Below, piece by piece: positions 11,028 to 24,380 of a stretch of DNA of 64,000 nt (the stretch's first letter is position 1; each line of letters starts with the position of its first letter). Source of the stretch: Lasiosphaeris hirsuta (taxonomy: Eukaryota; Ascomycota; Sordariomycetes; Sordariales; Lasiosphaeriaceae); NCBI GenBank assembly GCA_030549175.1, contig JAUKUA010000002.1, forward strand, positions 6,262,001 to 6,326,000, given 5' to 3'. The notes beneath the pieces are model-generated. The model saw nothing but the letters and a program-made list of their open reading frames with translations. It was not told the origin of the DNA and made no database searches. A program made the translations under genes and the position numbers.

Positions 11028-13064
11028 ATGGCGACCCCGATGCGTCCCGCCGTAACCGCATCCAAGCGGACCTGGTCCGAAGCCGACGACGCGCACCATT
11101 TTGACCCGATCCGCGATGACAATTCCTGGCCGACACCGACACCGCCCCTAAAGCGACGCCGAACAGCCCCAGCACGGACGGGTCGCGACCTGATCTCGCC
11201 GCTTTCCGACGAGCTGCTACTCCGGATCCTCTCGTTCCTGCCGCTACCGCACTTGCTGGCCGTCGCACCCGTCTCCCGCCTCTTTTACCGCCTCGCTGGC
11301 GACTCGCAGCTTTGGAAGGCCCTATACTACGCCCGCTTTGTGCTCCCGCGTGCGTTGCGGATCCCGGGGTTCAGAGACGGAGTTGCTGGCACCGGCGCTG
11401 GCCACAAGCTGCACTACTCTGGCCGGCGAACACTGTGGGCCGATGGGCGTCGCGGGGGGGTCGTGTGCGACGAGGATGACGCAAAGAGGAGGAGGAATCT
11501 CAGCTGGATACGGGGAGGAACAGAGGATGCCGGGGAGGACCTGATGCTGATGCCGATGCCTAAGAAAGAGGAGGTGCTGGGAAAGACGGAAGGGGTCAAC
11601 TGGAAACGCCAGTACAAGATCCGGTATAACTGGTCGAGGGGGAAATGCGCCGTTGAAGAGCTCAGGATAGCTGGGAACGAGATGGACCATGTCGATGACC
11701 AGCCAGCACGCAAGGTCCTCGTCAAAGTGGTTGAAGGTATCGCCTTGACAGTCGATAAGGCTTCGGGCGTGCGTGCGTGGGATCTCAAGACGCGCCGGTT
11801 ACTCGCCCAAGTCGTCCTCGAGGGCGACGATGACAACGGTCTTGTGCCGAGCTGCGTTGCGATGGACGATTCGGAATTCGGACAGGGAAAACTGGACTTG
11901 GCCGTTGGCTTTCTTGATGGCAGCTTCGGGGTATGGAGATTCTTCACCAGCGACAACCGTCTCGTACGGCTGTACAAGCACAAGAAGTCAAGCAACGGCG
12001 AGCTAATCGCGATGGCCTTTTCATATCCATACCTACTCACAGCGACAGCATCGGTACTAATATCACTGTACACCTTTGAAGTTCCCAGCAAAGTTGAAAC
12101 CGATCGCGAAGCGGTGTCCGGAAGGCAATACGGGATGACAATGGAATCCGATGACGACGCCGAGGTGGGCTTCAACAGCCATACTGAAAGCGGCCCGGGA
12201 GGTGAGCAGGAGGACAAGACTTCGGCCAGAAACAACCCCAGCTTGAACACTCCCGGCCCAGGAACAGATGCGCTCCCAGCTCCGTATCTTCTGACTTCAC
12301 TCAACTCACATACTTCTCGCCCACCACTTGCATTATCTATCAGGAACATGACAGCAGCAACCATAGCATCCATTGCTTACACCTTCTCGACAAGGCAGGG
12401 GTGGTCGATTGGCATTCAGGACTTGCACATTCGGCTGTCGGGCACCACGGCCAAATCCACCCCCGAAATCACCACGACTCGCATAGCATACACAACTCCA
12501 GTGAACACGGGAGGCCCCGCGCATTCCCCATCCAGCCCCCCAAGCACGTCTGGGCGTCCAAGTGGACACCGACTTGTGGCGCCAAACCCGCCGTCTCGGA
12601 ACTCTGTTGCCTCATCCCTGTCCGGGCCGGGGCCTACGACGCTTTGTTACACGCACCCGTACCTCCTGGCCACGCTTCCCGACAACACACTAGTATTACA
12701 CACCTGCACCTCCAACGCCTCGTCGCTTTCCATATCACGTGGAATCCGGCTGTGGGGTCACACGTCCGGGATCAGTGACGCGGAGATCACTGCCCGTGGT
12801 AAGGCCGTAAGCGTGAGTTCTAGAGGGGAGGAGATGCGTGTGTGGGAGCTTGAGGGACGGTCCAATGGCTTGGGGAGTCGTAGTGTGGAGATCCGACCCG
12901 GGCAATCACCTACCAAGCTCCCTGCCTATGCCAACGCCGACGGTACCGACTCCACCTGGGACGAACGGCGAAACTGGGTTGGGTTTGACGATGAAATGGT
13001 GATTGTGTTGAAAGAGAGGGAAGGTGGAGGCAGCGAAAGCTTGATGGTATATGACTTTACCTAA
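11028..13064 (+). CDS. F-box protein with WD40-like C-terminal region
   Basis: A single-exon ORF of 678 aa. F-box domain at about residues 54-101 (LISPLSDELLLRILSFLPLP, then PVSRLFYRLAGDSQLWKALY), the Skp1-binding element of SCF ubiquitin ligases. A basic KRRR at 42-45 could serve as a nuclear signal. The rest has WD-like strands (SGVRAWDLKTRRLLAQV, LDLAVGFLDGSFGVWRF, LWGHTSGISDAEIT, EEMRVWELEG) with a low-complexity Ser/Pro-rich insert at about residues 360-430, so a divergent beta-propeller is likely. F-box proteins of this layout select substrates for SCF; the substrate cannot be inferred. The start was chosen as the first Met of the long frame, in a good context (CACAATGGCG). The large minus-strand ORF at 11414-12373 is its antisense shadow. 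Confidence 0.85.
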   Translation: MATPMRPAVTASKRTWSEADDAHHFDPIRDDNSWPTPTPPLKRRRTAPARTGRDLISPLSDELLLRILSFLPLPHLLAVAPVSRLFYRLAGDSQLWKALYYARFVLPRALRIPGFRDGVAGTGAGHKLHYSGRRTLWADGRRGGVVCDEDDAKRRRNLSWIRGGTEDAGEDLMLMPMPKKEEVLGKTEGVNWKRQYKIRYNWSRGKCAVEELRIAGNEMDHVDDQPARKVLVKVVEGIALTVDKASGVRAWDLKTRRLLAQVVLEGDDDNGLVPSCVAMDDSEFGQGKLDLAVGFLDGSFGVWRFFTSDNRLVRLYKHKKSSNGELIAMAFSYPYLLTATASVLISLYTFEVPSKVETDREAVSGRQYGMTMESDDDAEVGFNSHTESGPGGEQEDKTSARNNPSLNTPGPGTDALPAPYLLTSLNSHTSRPPLALSIRNMTAATIASIAYTFSTRQGWSIGIQDLHIRLSGTTAKSTPEITTTRIAYTTPVNTGGPAHSPSSPPSTSGRPSGHRLVAPNPPSRNSVASSLSGPGPTTLCYTHPYLLATLPDNTLVLHTCTSNASSLSISRGIRLWGHTSGISDAEITARGKAVSVSSRGEEMRVWELEGRSNGLGSRSVEIRPGQSPTKLPAYANADGTDSTWDERRNWVGFDDEMVIVLKEREGGGSESLMVYDFT

Positions 13065-14884
13065 TGACTGGATCGGCGATTCGGCCGAGGATCGAGATGC
13101 TCGAGTCGCCATGGATTATACCCTCAAAACCAAAGTTTTCCTGTATGCGGTGTCGTTCAGAGCAGGAGGCTCACTCTTTCGGCGCACAGCAGCCGGAATC
13201 GGCTGCGGCAGGTCGTCACAGCCCGATAGGAAATTTCGGCGACCAACGAATTGCAGGCAAGCGGCATGGTCCGCATGTCGGAGTTCTACGCACGGCCCGA
13301 TATCGCCCGCGGAGCACCATACAGCAGTTGTCTCCGCCTCAACATGTCCTGATTTCCGAAAAGGAAGTTGGACGCTGCTAAGCCCTGTTGTCTGTCGCAG
13401 TGGTCACAGAGTTCATGGCCAAAACTTAGGTATACACCTTTACAAGCTGGGTGGCAAACCCGGGGGATCTTGCGAAACCCCATATTAGTCACTGGGGCCC
13501 TGTTACAGCACATCCCGGCATGTTGCATGTCTAAGGTAGAGAGGCTTCCGCCGTTGCGGTCTAACGGGCGTGGTCGGGAAGTTTGTGTGTCAGTTGCAAG
13601 GTGACGGAAGCAACCTGGCGCCAGGAGGTCAATCGCAGGCACCCTTCTCACATGCTACAGACTCTGGTCTGTATATCCCTCTCGAGGCATTGCCTGCTCC
13701 ACCCAGCCGCATTCCCATACTCGCCGTCGTCGAATGACTGGCGAAGGAGGGGGGGGGGGGAGGGGGGGGGGGGAGGGGGCAATTGCAGTAGCCTCCACCG
13801 CCCCGTCACCGGTCACACTACATATATACACCTGGGTTTATGCGACAGGCTCCAACATGACACAGCAGTGCGTCAAACTCCCGTGTCTTTCGAACTTCCA
13901 GACCGGTTACGTGGACACCAGGCCAAGTGTCCATCAGCGTCTATCCCGACGTGGGGCGAGTTCCCCAGCCGGGGCAAGTTCGGTAGCCACAACCCCCAGC
14001 ATTTATCACGCATTGCACAGGCAAAACCACAGCCTGGGAGGGGGGGGGGGGGCTTCCAACTTGTGCTTGTGGAGCCGTGGAGCCGTGGAGCCATTGGCTA
14101 CGGGTGACTGGGGAAGACTGCGAGGTGGAGCCATGGCTGCGGTGCGTTCTAGGCAGACAGCATTGACACCGCCCGCGATACGATGAATCATTCTGATCAC
14201 AGTGTATGTGCTTGTTCTCTGAGGGTGATGGTTTTTTTTTTATGGACGCCTAGCCAGGCAAGGGGCCACAGACCGACAAACAAACTTGAAACAGTGGCAG
14301 ACCGAATGGTCCTAATAAGCCAGCCACAAGAACAAATGAGTCAGGCATAGAAACGGTAGCGTCGGCTCGCTCTCAGCCTTACCCGCCGTCAACTACACCG
14401 TAAATATCGCTACAGGCCGTCTGCAGCCAATAATACCAGGCTAATTACACCACAACTCACATCAAATCCCCACTGTCTCTTTTTCTCATTCCAAAATGAC
14501 CGTTGAACCGATCCAACACCCGATGTTCCATTACAAACGGCAACGCCCACAAGCTACAAACCCTATCACCGGTGCCGGGCGCTGGCGCGTCGGTGTGTCT
14601 ACTGTGACGCGTGTTCTACGGATACTGCCACGAGACTGCGAAATGGGAGGCCGCCCGTTTTGCTTCCCCTCCCCCCAACCCTTCCACTCCATACCACGCT
14701 TCTATTTCTGATGTGCCTCATAAATCAGGTGCCAATCCATATGTGGCTGGAGCACTCTTGAAGAGCGCATGCAGACAACTAATTGAATCTTCTTCCTGTG
14801 TGTGTGAGTACCTCCCTGAACAGTGTCACAAGATTCTTTAGAGCAGACGAGAGAGTACCGAGAAACAAGAAGCTCAAGCCGTCA
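13065..14884. other. Intergenic region with poly-G/purine tracts
   Basis: No gene recognised. Notable content: an almost pure G tract (about 13748-13778), another G11-12 run at about 14040-14051, and a T9 run at about 14232. ORFs here are short or pass through the simple repeats. Confidence 0.4.
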
Positions 14885-15208
14885 TTAAGCTACCTTGTTA
14901 TGAGGTAAAAGACTACTTCCATTGTTGTACAATGCGTGGCTGTACCAAACAGTTTCTTTGCCTAGGTTACTCCAATTGCTGTTCACAGCGCACCCCGATT
15001 CGACAAACCTGACAGCACGGGCTACGTGCTTGCAATAGCTAGGTCGGACCCCGCCTATGCCATAGCCGGCAATCTCGGCAGGGTCGAATTGCCGGCATAA
15101 GACAGCGGGAACCGCATCGCCGCCGAGCGTGTTGACGGGCGTGCTCAGAACACCATGATGGATGTCGAAAAGGACTAGCGCGGCCGTGGCGAAAATGCTG
15201 CGAAACAT
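14885..15208 (-). CDS. Possible small secreted protein (hypothetical)
   Basis: A 107-aa ORF with no family I recognise. The start MFRSIFATAALVLFDIHHGV is weakly signal-peptide-like (one Arg, then a hydrophobic core interrupted by Asp). The rest has three Cys (near residues 38, 59 and 74) and ends LPHNKVA. The final AAG|GTAGCT could be a 5' splice site, so the true protein may continue in a downstream exon. It lies alone in a gene-poor region. Small cysteine-containing secreted proteins are common in fungi, but this may be a chance ORF. Confidence 0.3.
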   Translation of the reverse strand: MFRSIFATAALVLFDIHHGVLSTPVNTLGGDAVPAVLCRQFDPAEIAGYGIGGVRPSYCKHVARAVRFVESGCAVNSNWSNLGKETVWYSHALYNNGSSLLPHNKVA

Positions 15209-18200
15209 GTTGCAAGTTGAAGTATATGTGGTGGGATTGTATCAAGGGTTGCGGATTGGAGCTTGCCAGAGATGGGAACCTGGACTGGAAGCTGGATTGT
15301 TTGGTTGCTGACCTGGAGAAGAGATCAGGAACCACCTCCGTCTCTCCAAATATCAACGGCTTCCATTCTCAGCTGCCCAGCCCTGATACTAGCTGAGTAT
15401 TGTGGAATATTGACATTCTGCATCCTTCAGGAGCTAAATGAGATCGTAAGGCACGAGGAGGCAACAGTCGCAAATCGAGTGCGCGAACCAACGTCGAGGG
15501 CGTGGCGACCTTCTTCATTACAACCGTGGTGCTCACCACCGTATCTCGTGTCGGAGTCAAGTTACTTAAATATGTGGGGCTTGTTCGAACAGGGGCCCGG
15601 GAGCCTCAGGTACCTTGTGTAGCGGGATGCTAACACGGGAATTAGAGTTGTAAACAAAGAGATCTCTAGTTAAATAAGGGGTCCCCTAAACACTGTAAAC
15701 AGAGAGCCGGGATTAGACGCGTAAGCCGAATATCTATTTGATAGAGGGATGGATATACCTTTTGCCCTGGACATCATAGACAGATATCATCAACTGGCAA
15801 TATATAGGACGGCAGACCGTCGTCCGGTTTGTCTAACATTGTGCAACCTCAAGCGTGTCCCGATGGACACGAAAAACTTGTATATGCCGCAAACTTTCGG
15901 AAGTAGCACTAGCTTCTGGAGCCAACAAGATTATTGTATCTGGGCGCCCGCACGACTTATTATCAGAGTTGAACTAATTGCTTCAATGTTCGGTGCCCAA
16001 TGGTTACCCACAGTTTAGCGGTCCAGTGGTGTACCTGACTAGTAGGGGGCCGACCGATACGACCAACACGACATCGATATTTTCCTATTCCATCACCAAA
16101 CCTGAACCCGGGTAAAAAAGATCCGGTATTTTAGAATCAGACACAGGCATTTGATGTAGAGACGTCCTCATGCTGAGAACGCAGCAATCGAGCATGCCGA
16201 CATGTCCATGTCCAAACATAGATAGGAAATGCATGGCTGAATTGAATGCAAGGGTATCGCTGATCGGAGGACCCCCCTCTATGTGGGTTTCTCGCGAAGA
16301 ATCCTTGCAAATGAATTTGATAGAAGAAAAGAAAAAAGAGCGAAAGAAAGAAGGCGTCAGTGACAGCTCCATAATAAGTCACCAGAAGAGGCCAAAAGGT
16401 AAAATACTCCGGGAAGTCCAACTCCGGGATGGGTCCCGACGGGGGTCTATCGAGGGGCAGTTCGGCTATGCCCAAGCTCCAATGTCTCGGTTTCCTCTCG
16501 ACGAAATAGCTTCTTAATTTGAAGTCGATGATCATCTTCGCTACCCCCAAGTCGGTTTATGCTTAGTTCACTATTATCTTGACCTTCTTCTAGGACGCGC
16601 TTTTCAGCAATGCTTAAACCACAGGTAAAGGAAAGACGCGCTTAGGCGGCACTTCGACCTACCTACCTTCCCATTCTACCTTATCCCTTTGACCTGCTCA
16701 AAAACGGAAGCAAAGATAAGTCGGCCGGGCCCATTGCGGTTTGTTTCGCAGTCACCTACCCGCACCCGGAGTGCTCGGATCGCGGGATCAGTCTGGCTGG
16801 CCCAGAGGGGGGCTAAGCCTCACTTGCACCCCCCTGCGACTATCATCCGTCATCCACTGTCTTAGTGCTGCACGGGAAAGCCTACAAGGTAATATGGAAC
16901 TGTTATGGTATGGCCGTGCTGCTATTCATTCCATATGGGGTCATCAAAGATCACACCTGCAACTCAGTTGTGCGGGCATTGTGCCTGCCGGGTGTGGGGG
17001 GAGGAGGAAGTTGATCCGTCAATAATCTATTTTTCCACGGCCGATTCTAGTCTAAAATGTACTCACTATCGTGGGACGTGAAGAGGGTGGTGGTGGGATG
17101 GGACGCAAGTGAGACAATGACGACATGCAAGCCAACCCCATGACAGTCCGCTAAATCAGGTGATCCCCCATCCCGTCGGCACCTGCAGACCTCGAGGGTG
17201 GGAGTGGGAGAAAGGGAGCAGCGAGGGGATGGGAAAGGGACCTAACATGGGGGGGCTCGGAGGGTCAATCAGGGCGGGACAAGGTGTGAGTGAGCACGGG
17301 CGATTGGAGGGGTGGAAGATGGGCGGATGGTGGGACATGTGATAGGGACACACCGCAGCACTTTCGATTGCTCTCTTCCCATCGTCCCCCATCGACACAT
17401 TCGCATCGTGTAAGACTGGCGTTCTGACGGGCTGACGGGCTGACGGGCTGTCAACATGTGTGGTATCTGGCCAGTATGGTACCTACCTACCTACCCAGGT
17501 AGCTAGAGGAGGCGGATGGGGATGTGATGCCTTCTGTTGCTGATGTGTTGATATAGCAGCCCGCCGTGCACGCGAATTCCCGGACGTGCACGAGAACAGC
17601 CACACACAACACGCAACACACGCGTTGCTGTGTACGGGATCCAAGCCCTGGGTTTTCATGCGCAAACACAGGCTGCCATGATTCGATGGCCGGACAGCTA
17701 TTGTTTCCCTTTTAGTAGGCTGTTATGAGCTGGCAGAATCCCATTTGCCTGCTCCGTCGATTTCCCAAACACGCAGCGACTTGCTGCTTGCTGCTTGTTT
17801 CCTGTCAGGTACCCGAGAAGAAGAGGGGGGGGGGGGGGGGGCTGTCGATCATGAGCCCCGGCAGCAGCGCAGTGGGCGGGCAAAACAAACCTGCCTGTCC
17901 TGCCTGTCCTGCCCTGCCTGTGCCGACGTGCAGCGCATCCGAAAACACCACCCCCGTTCTGCAGGAGGGACGGCCTGGGGCAGCCCGGGGGCTGCGCCCG
18001 GGAAAGTGAAGCGTGTTGCTGCTTGGCAATCAGCCCTGGGGATAATTGGATTGTTTGGTTCAATCCATGCTCGCGGACGGATGCCGACTGTCGTGTTGTT
18101 CTGTATACCACTGGGTATAGCATGAACATGCCCCAAGTTTTGGGAGATTGTGTGTGTTTCATGCGGGGTCGCTGTTGTTTTCCACGGCCGGGACCAGCCC

Positions 18201-21200
18201 CTGGCACTCGATTCGACAGGAAACGGCTTGATTGAGCTTGAAGCAGTCGTGTTTGGAGCCGGTTTGCCCGCAAACGGGATCCCAGAAGACACAAGGCAGC
18301 CATCCGGGCGCTCTCCCTGCATCTGCAGTTGGGTGAGGTTGGCTGGCCGTCGGCAGTCGGCCTCGCCCTGCGCAATTGTCGACCGCCTATTCGACCACGA
18401 TGGTGTGCCCTGAACATGGGCAAAACCGCACTTTTGGGTCGACGATGCGGAAGCTGAGGAAGCCGGTTCTGCGCAATTGCAATTGGCGATTGACGACGAA
18501 TCCTGCAGGTGCTGGGAGACGGGAGATGCGGGGACGAGCATCGCCATTCGACGCCTCCCCCGAGCAGACGGCGTCTCGCCCTGTCCTCAAGGCCGAACAA
18601 GCGCTCGCCAGGACCAACAGCTGCCGTGGGTAGCACAATCTGGCACAATTGGCCTGGTGGTCAGCAAAGGTTGGCTGCTGGGAGCCGGAAGAAGGGAGCT
18701 CCCGCCAGTCCGCCACTCGCTTTGGGTGAAGTGCGTGTCCAAAGTGCAATTGACATCCTGTGCCTGCCTCGATCAATTATACGATTCCCGATCGCATTGG
18801 AATGCAACAAAACCGACGGGAGCACGCGATGGCGCTGGCAGACGTTGGCTCGAGAGAATTGAGCAATAGGTGCGGGACAGCTGGCACTGCTCACTGCACT
18901 GCTCTTGGATCTCGCAGATTGAGAGAAGCATCGACGGCCTGGCGAATTGGCCAATGGTCAAGTCAATTCAAGCTCGATCCAAGCCCACCCCTGTCTGGGC
19001 AGGCGGTGGCTCTTTCCCAGGGATGGCAGCGCGTGCACCGTCAGCGGGCTGCCTCCCGATTAGTGGGGTCGATCCAAGCGGCAGGATGCTCCCGTCAATC
19101 GATTTCAAAGCCAGCAGACAAAACCGCGCAAAGAGAGGGCGTGGGAGCGCAGAAAAAAATGACTAATAAAAAAAAAAAGCAAAAATAGACGAGAAATCGA
19201 AAAAAACTGAGTTAATCTTCGGAATCGCTGCCTCTAGGTGCTCGATGAGGAAGGCGATCATTTGGCCGTGAGATGAGGGGTCCTCGCCGAAGCAATCTTT
19301 GCCCCTCACTTGCGCATTGAGAGAGGGGGAGGGGTGATAAGATAGCGGTGGAGCGTCCTGACCACAATCGAAAGGAGGGGGGGGAGGGGGCGGGGGGGTG
19401 TAAGCATTCTGTGGCGCGCTCTCAGCTCTCGACTTGATGCGATGGGGCGAAGAGACAGCTGCGAGAGACCAAGCACTGCGTAAGTAACCTAAATGGCCTA
19501 GACATGGTGTGGTGTGTGATGGGTGGCACATGTGAACGGGTACGGAGTCTTGCTATGAGCCTCTGCCATCTGCGTATTGGGTGTTTGTCTACAGTTTCCC
19601 CTCCGCTTGAGGCCCAACCGGTTTAGCACAACTCCCCATCGCTGCGAGATCGCTGTGATGATCAGATGTGGGATACTCTGGCGCCAGTGTCACTATTATC
19701 AAGACTAAGCATCTATAGCATGTGAACGCATTGAAACGGAGAAGGCTGCAACGCCGTGGTCACGAAGCCACGCCCAAGAATCAAGACAGTTTTGCGTACG
19801 GCAGCCGTAATGGGCTCGCGGTCCGTTCACCATCAATGGGGGTGTCATGTGGTGGACCATGTCCCACACATCTCACACCCCTTGAGCCGCGAAGATGGGA
19901 TGATGTGAGAGGCCCGAAAAAAAAAAACAGGGAAACGCAAAACACAAGACAGATCAAACTTTCGGGCGACATGATGAGACATTCGGGCGCCATCTTGGTG
20001 TCTTGATGGCATCGACGGCATCGGTAGCGTTGATAAGAGAGCTTTGATAGTTCGGCATTTCGGTTCTGTTGGAATGCTAGCCACGGTGTAATGAGGTCGG
20101 CTGGCATACAAGGTAGATACGGCGGAGGGGGGGGTGGGTGAAGTGTGTAGTTCGCTTTCGCTTTCTGGATTTACAGTTGATGCCGTTGAATGCACCGGTT
20201 GCGCCTCCTCGAACTGCTAGAACTCAATTCTAAGCTGCCATGTCGATTGGTTGTCGTTGTTGACGCCAGGTATGCCTAGGAAGAAGGTGGCAGGACTAGA
20301 TTCACAAGTGGCCAACCTAACTCTGCCGTCGGCCGGCTCTAGGTCGGGAGGATGCCGCTACCGGTCGGACGCTCAGTGCCAGGAGCGGCACGCTCTTCCG
20401 CCTAGATCCGCTCCCGTCCGAACTCCGGCGTGGTTGTGGAGATGGAGTGCGACTTACCGGCCATTGTTGCTTGGCAACTGAAGTTGCGAGCGATGCGCTA
20501 GCATGGCATCAGAGTCCTTCAAAGTCCTGGGTTCCATTTCTGCATCTGCACGACACAGTTCTGGGGAGATGCGCACTAAGACGGGCGACTAGGCAGCACA
20601 TTGAGCGCGTCTGCATTGTGGCCAATCGAGCTCTATGATTCATCAATCGCTAGGCCACCGCAATTGAGTCAATTGCAATTGCGCGGCGAGAGTGGCAGCA
20701 GAGGCAGCAGCGCGCAATGGATCCACGATGGCAAACCCACCACGTAACCGCGTATTCTGGCCCTACCCACCGCCCGCGCCCTGGGCTCGCTTCGCCAGAT
20801 ACCCGACGTGGCAGCTGGGAGATGGAGACAAAGAGGACGAAGTCGTGTTCAGTAGTGAGCCTGGCCTGGAACAAGGGACCTTCCTTCTTCTCTCGCTGTC
20901 TGACGCTGTCACAGACCTAGCATCCGAGCCGAGCCCAGCGCGTGGGGGCCAGCAGAAAGGGGCCAGGTACGGAATAGTGTAGGTGTTTTTGGAGTTACTG
21001 CCCTGCTGCCACAGCACTGCCTGTGTCAATCTGCCCGGATCATTCGGGAGACGCCTCGCAAAGGCGGATTGCCCCCTAGGTTACGAAGAAGTGCTCGAGG
21101 CCGAAATCTAGAGACGGCCGAATAAATCCCGACCGTCAAAGTCCGACACGGGGTGTCGGGCCAATTTCCATCTTCACCTTGGGGTTAACTCCGGGCAGGC

Positions 21201-24200
21201 ACGACCTAGGCCCTGTTGGAGCAGGGCACAGGGCTGATGGGCTTGGTACTCTCTCGAGTTTCGAATTCCGGATTATCTCGTGCCAGGGAGTGTGGTGCGT
21301 CCACGAGTCCATGAGTCCAGCGTTGACTCTACCGGCGCCGATGGTGGTCGGTGACTGCTCCACCGGGACAGATATATCAGACTCCATCAGGCTGGATTTG
21401 TGAGCAAAGCCCAGTCCAGCCCGCCTGCTGAATACGTGCACCCCCTCCCTCCTGAGTTGCACATTCCATTTCGAGCGGCAGGGGTCCGCGAGGGGTACAT
21501 GGCTAATGCCAAGGGTACAAGTGCCAGCTCAGGCGTTATCGATAAAGGGCCTGCGCTAGTCCTATCTGGGTTTGCTGCATGTTTCGCTTTGATGCAACAC
21601 ACAAGCCCTAGAGGACGGCCAGCGACGGCCCTGGGTGGCCACGGAAGCCAGAGCTCGTCAACCAACCTGTCTCCTCTCAAGGTTGCGGTGCCCGAACCGA
21701 CTGTCGAGGAAAGGCCCGTCGCCCATCATCCCGTTCAACCACCCACGATGAGTCACACTCGAGAGAGCTGCCCTCCTGCGGCACTACAGGCCACAAAACT
21801 CGCTTCTTTTCTAATTGACCCGCACTGGACACATCCTCACGAAACGGACTGCTTCCTGTGCCCGCGACCAGAGCCTGATTGGCCAATTCGCGTCCCATCG
21901 CTTTGCTTTTTGCCCGCTTCACGCCATCCCATGTGGCAATGCAGCGATGGCCGACGGTCAACATGCCCCGCGCGATGAGCTGTCCTCGCCAGTTTCGGAC
22001 CCGTCAAGCCTGTCAAAGCCTGTTCATGGCTTCCAGGCCCCGAGCACTCATGTTCGCCCTGCTGCCCAACTGGCTGCCCAATTGAGGATCAATTGAAGTC
22101 GGTGAAGCTCTCTGGGCAATTGACACCCCTCCCAGCTGCCGGCCAAGTGTCAGCTCCGTGCTGCCCTCTCTCCATGGCCTCGCCCCCCTCGTGTTCACTG
22201 CCCCCTCTTCCCGTGATGGAGAAGAGCGATCTGGCTGATAATTGTTGATGTAGCCAGGCCGGACGATCTTGCCATTGAACTACACACACTATGCCATGAT
22301 CTGTGGAGCACTGCGTGGGTCTCTCGACGCTACGGCGGCCAACCTTTTCTCGTCGCCGCACCTCCTAGCTTGGCAGCGTTGCCCTCGGCCGATTCCGCAG
22401 CGAGTCTAAACAAGGGCCTGCTTCCCTCAACCTCCACGACTATTCCATTCTTGCAACGGCGTGCCTGAAGAGCGCAAGCACAAGGTATAACCGCCCCATC
22501 CACGGATGGCGAGTGAGCAGGTTACAAGAGGCAGCCAGGGCGGCACAATGACACCTACGTACATGGCCTTGCTTCTTGTCCCATCCGCCTTGCTGGAGCA
22601 CGCCATTCAAGCTCTCTCGGCTTTGGATAGAACGCCCCAGACCCAAGAGCCAGCTGTGGTTGTGATCTCGCATTGTTATTTGCTTGTATCTCCTCAACCT
22701 ATGCCCATTGGGCATGGGGTGGGCGCACGAAAGAGCTCAAGACCCTCGATGCATACAATGCCCCCGCGGCTTTGCTTTTCCTGTCTAGCGGCGGCTTAAG
22801 GTAAAGCATTGTCAACCTAGATGCAGCTTGTGCCCTTCCTCCAAACCTAGGACGAGAGAGCCCTTTCAATCACTCTGGCTTTCACGAGCGGATATGTGTA
22901 GCAGGACTCTGTGAAAGGCTCCGGACTTCGGTGAGACGGAATGGTTGAGCTATTGCCTGCGGTGTAGCCCTCCAATTGGCCAGACTTGGCAGTGCCGTCT
23001 GAGACAGCCCTCCAACTCGGCCAGTATTCACCTGCGCGGCCCCAGTCAGGTGAACAGATACACCTTGAGAGAGCAGATTGATGCCATGATCAGACTCTGC
23101 TAAATCTACGGCTCGCCTTATCTGTGTCTCGCCGGTTTTACTTTGGGCTTGAGCTCGTTTTCCTACACATTTACTTGCCCAACGACTGATTAAGCTTTTT
23201 CCGAGACACCAAGTCAAGTGATATTGAGCTACCTGAATTTTCATGACCGCCCGAGGCGACCCGGATTGCTCCAGCACATCTGCCGTGAGGCTCACTTCAG
23301 ATATGTCCACTGCCACCCCCCCCCCCCCCCTTCCTGTCGTTAGACACTGCAGACAATAGTGGCTTTCCGGTCGGAAACGGCGGTCTTCTGAACAAGATAA
23401 ACGGAGGGGCGTACCGCATGACAGAAATACCTAGCACACCAGCGGCGCGCAGAGACGCCCGAGGTACCCTGGACGCAAGTGCGCAGGCGCAGACAAAGGA
23501 AGAGAAAGGGCTCGACGGACGGCAGTGGCATCGACAGCCGCTTGCGGAGCCAATCCAAGCAGACGAGCGGTTTCTCTTTGGGCGCGACGGCCAATGGCGG
23601 CGGAGGTGTGGCCCAGTTCGAAACCTGCCTTGGAAAAGAACAACAAAGTACCCCGGATTGGGCAGAAGTACCTGTCATACTTGTATGCGAGCCCGACTTA
23701 TTTTTGCCTGATGGACCAGGGATTGAGGTAGGTGCGGATGACCGGATTGGCTGACCAGCAGGTGGCTTGGAGGTGGGGGGGGTGTGACTCGAACAGTGCG
23801 GAGTGTGGGCGTTGGAGGGACCTAATGACTCCTCCAGCGGCAGGGATGGGACTGCAGGCTGCAGGGTCTGTGGAAGTCAACCCAGAGTCAACCAGGCCCA
23901 CCTTGCCGTGTATCTTTGTACTAATGCCATCGCCGCCTCAACCCCAGATTCAGTCCCACGTCCCCAGGTCTGAGGGCCAGGGGGGTTCCGTTTAGGAGCA
24001 AGGCCATCTCAGGGAGTGTGAGGAGTACCGTAGGAGTGGTAGGAGGACAGGCGGGCAAGCAGCAACACGCAACAAGCAACACACACACTCTCTCTCTCCC
24101 CCGACAGTCTTGAGGCGACGCGCGCGCTGTGCGCCGTTCGACATCTCTGGCACGGCTGTGTGACTTGCTGTCGCAATCACTTGCACTTCTCCAGTTCCTG

Positions 24201-24380
24201 CGCTGGAGCCTTGGGCCGCCTGCCAGCTCACGGCCAAAAGTATCGATCCAACCCATTCGAACCCATCCACCCACATCCAACCCCTCTGGTCTGCTGCTTG
24301 GCCGTTTGCCCATTTAGTGTTCACCCCTTCGCCCTCCTGAGATAACCTTCCATTCCCCTTCTCTCTTTCCTGCCCCTTCG
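15209..24380. other. Long gene-poor region upstream of the SWIRM gene
   Basis: About 9 kb without a convincing protein gene. It holds many short overlapping ORFs of accidental appearance, G/C homopolymers (about 17826-17840, 19377-19395, 23317-23330), three copies of GACGGGCT near 17425-17448, an A-rich stretch near 19155-19182, and a strong excess of the palindrome CAATTG from 18.3 kb onward. It could be an extended regulatory region or contain non-coding transcripts; the sequence alone does not decide this. Confidence 0.4.

Noticed and set aside
11414..12373. 319-codon minus-strand ORF
   Set aside because: Fully antisense to the F-box gene, low-complexity Ser/Arg content, no domain.
16137..16550. 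137-codon minus-strand ORF with a hydrophobic segment
   Set aside because: The hydrophobic part comes from a poly-purine stretch; a rival ORF overlaps on the other strand and there is no homology signal.
17698..18648. 316-codon minus-strand ORF
   Set aside because: It passes through a G/C homopolymer, has mixed composition and overlapping rival ORFs on both strands, and no family features.
20490..20560. tRNA-like string (GCTAGCATGGCATCAGAGTC, then GGGTTCC)
   Set aside because: The T-loop is not canonical and the acceptor stem does not pair.
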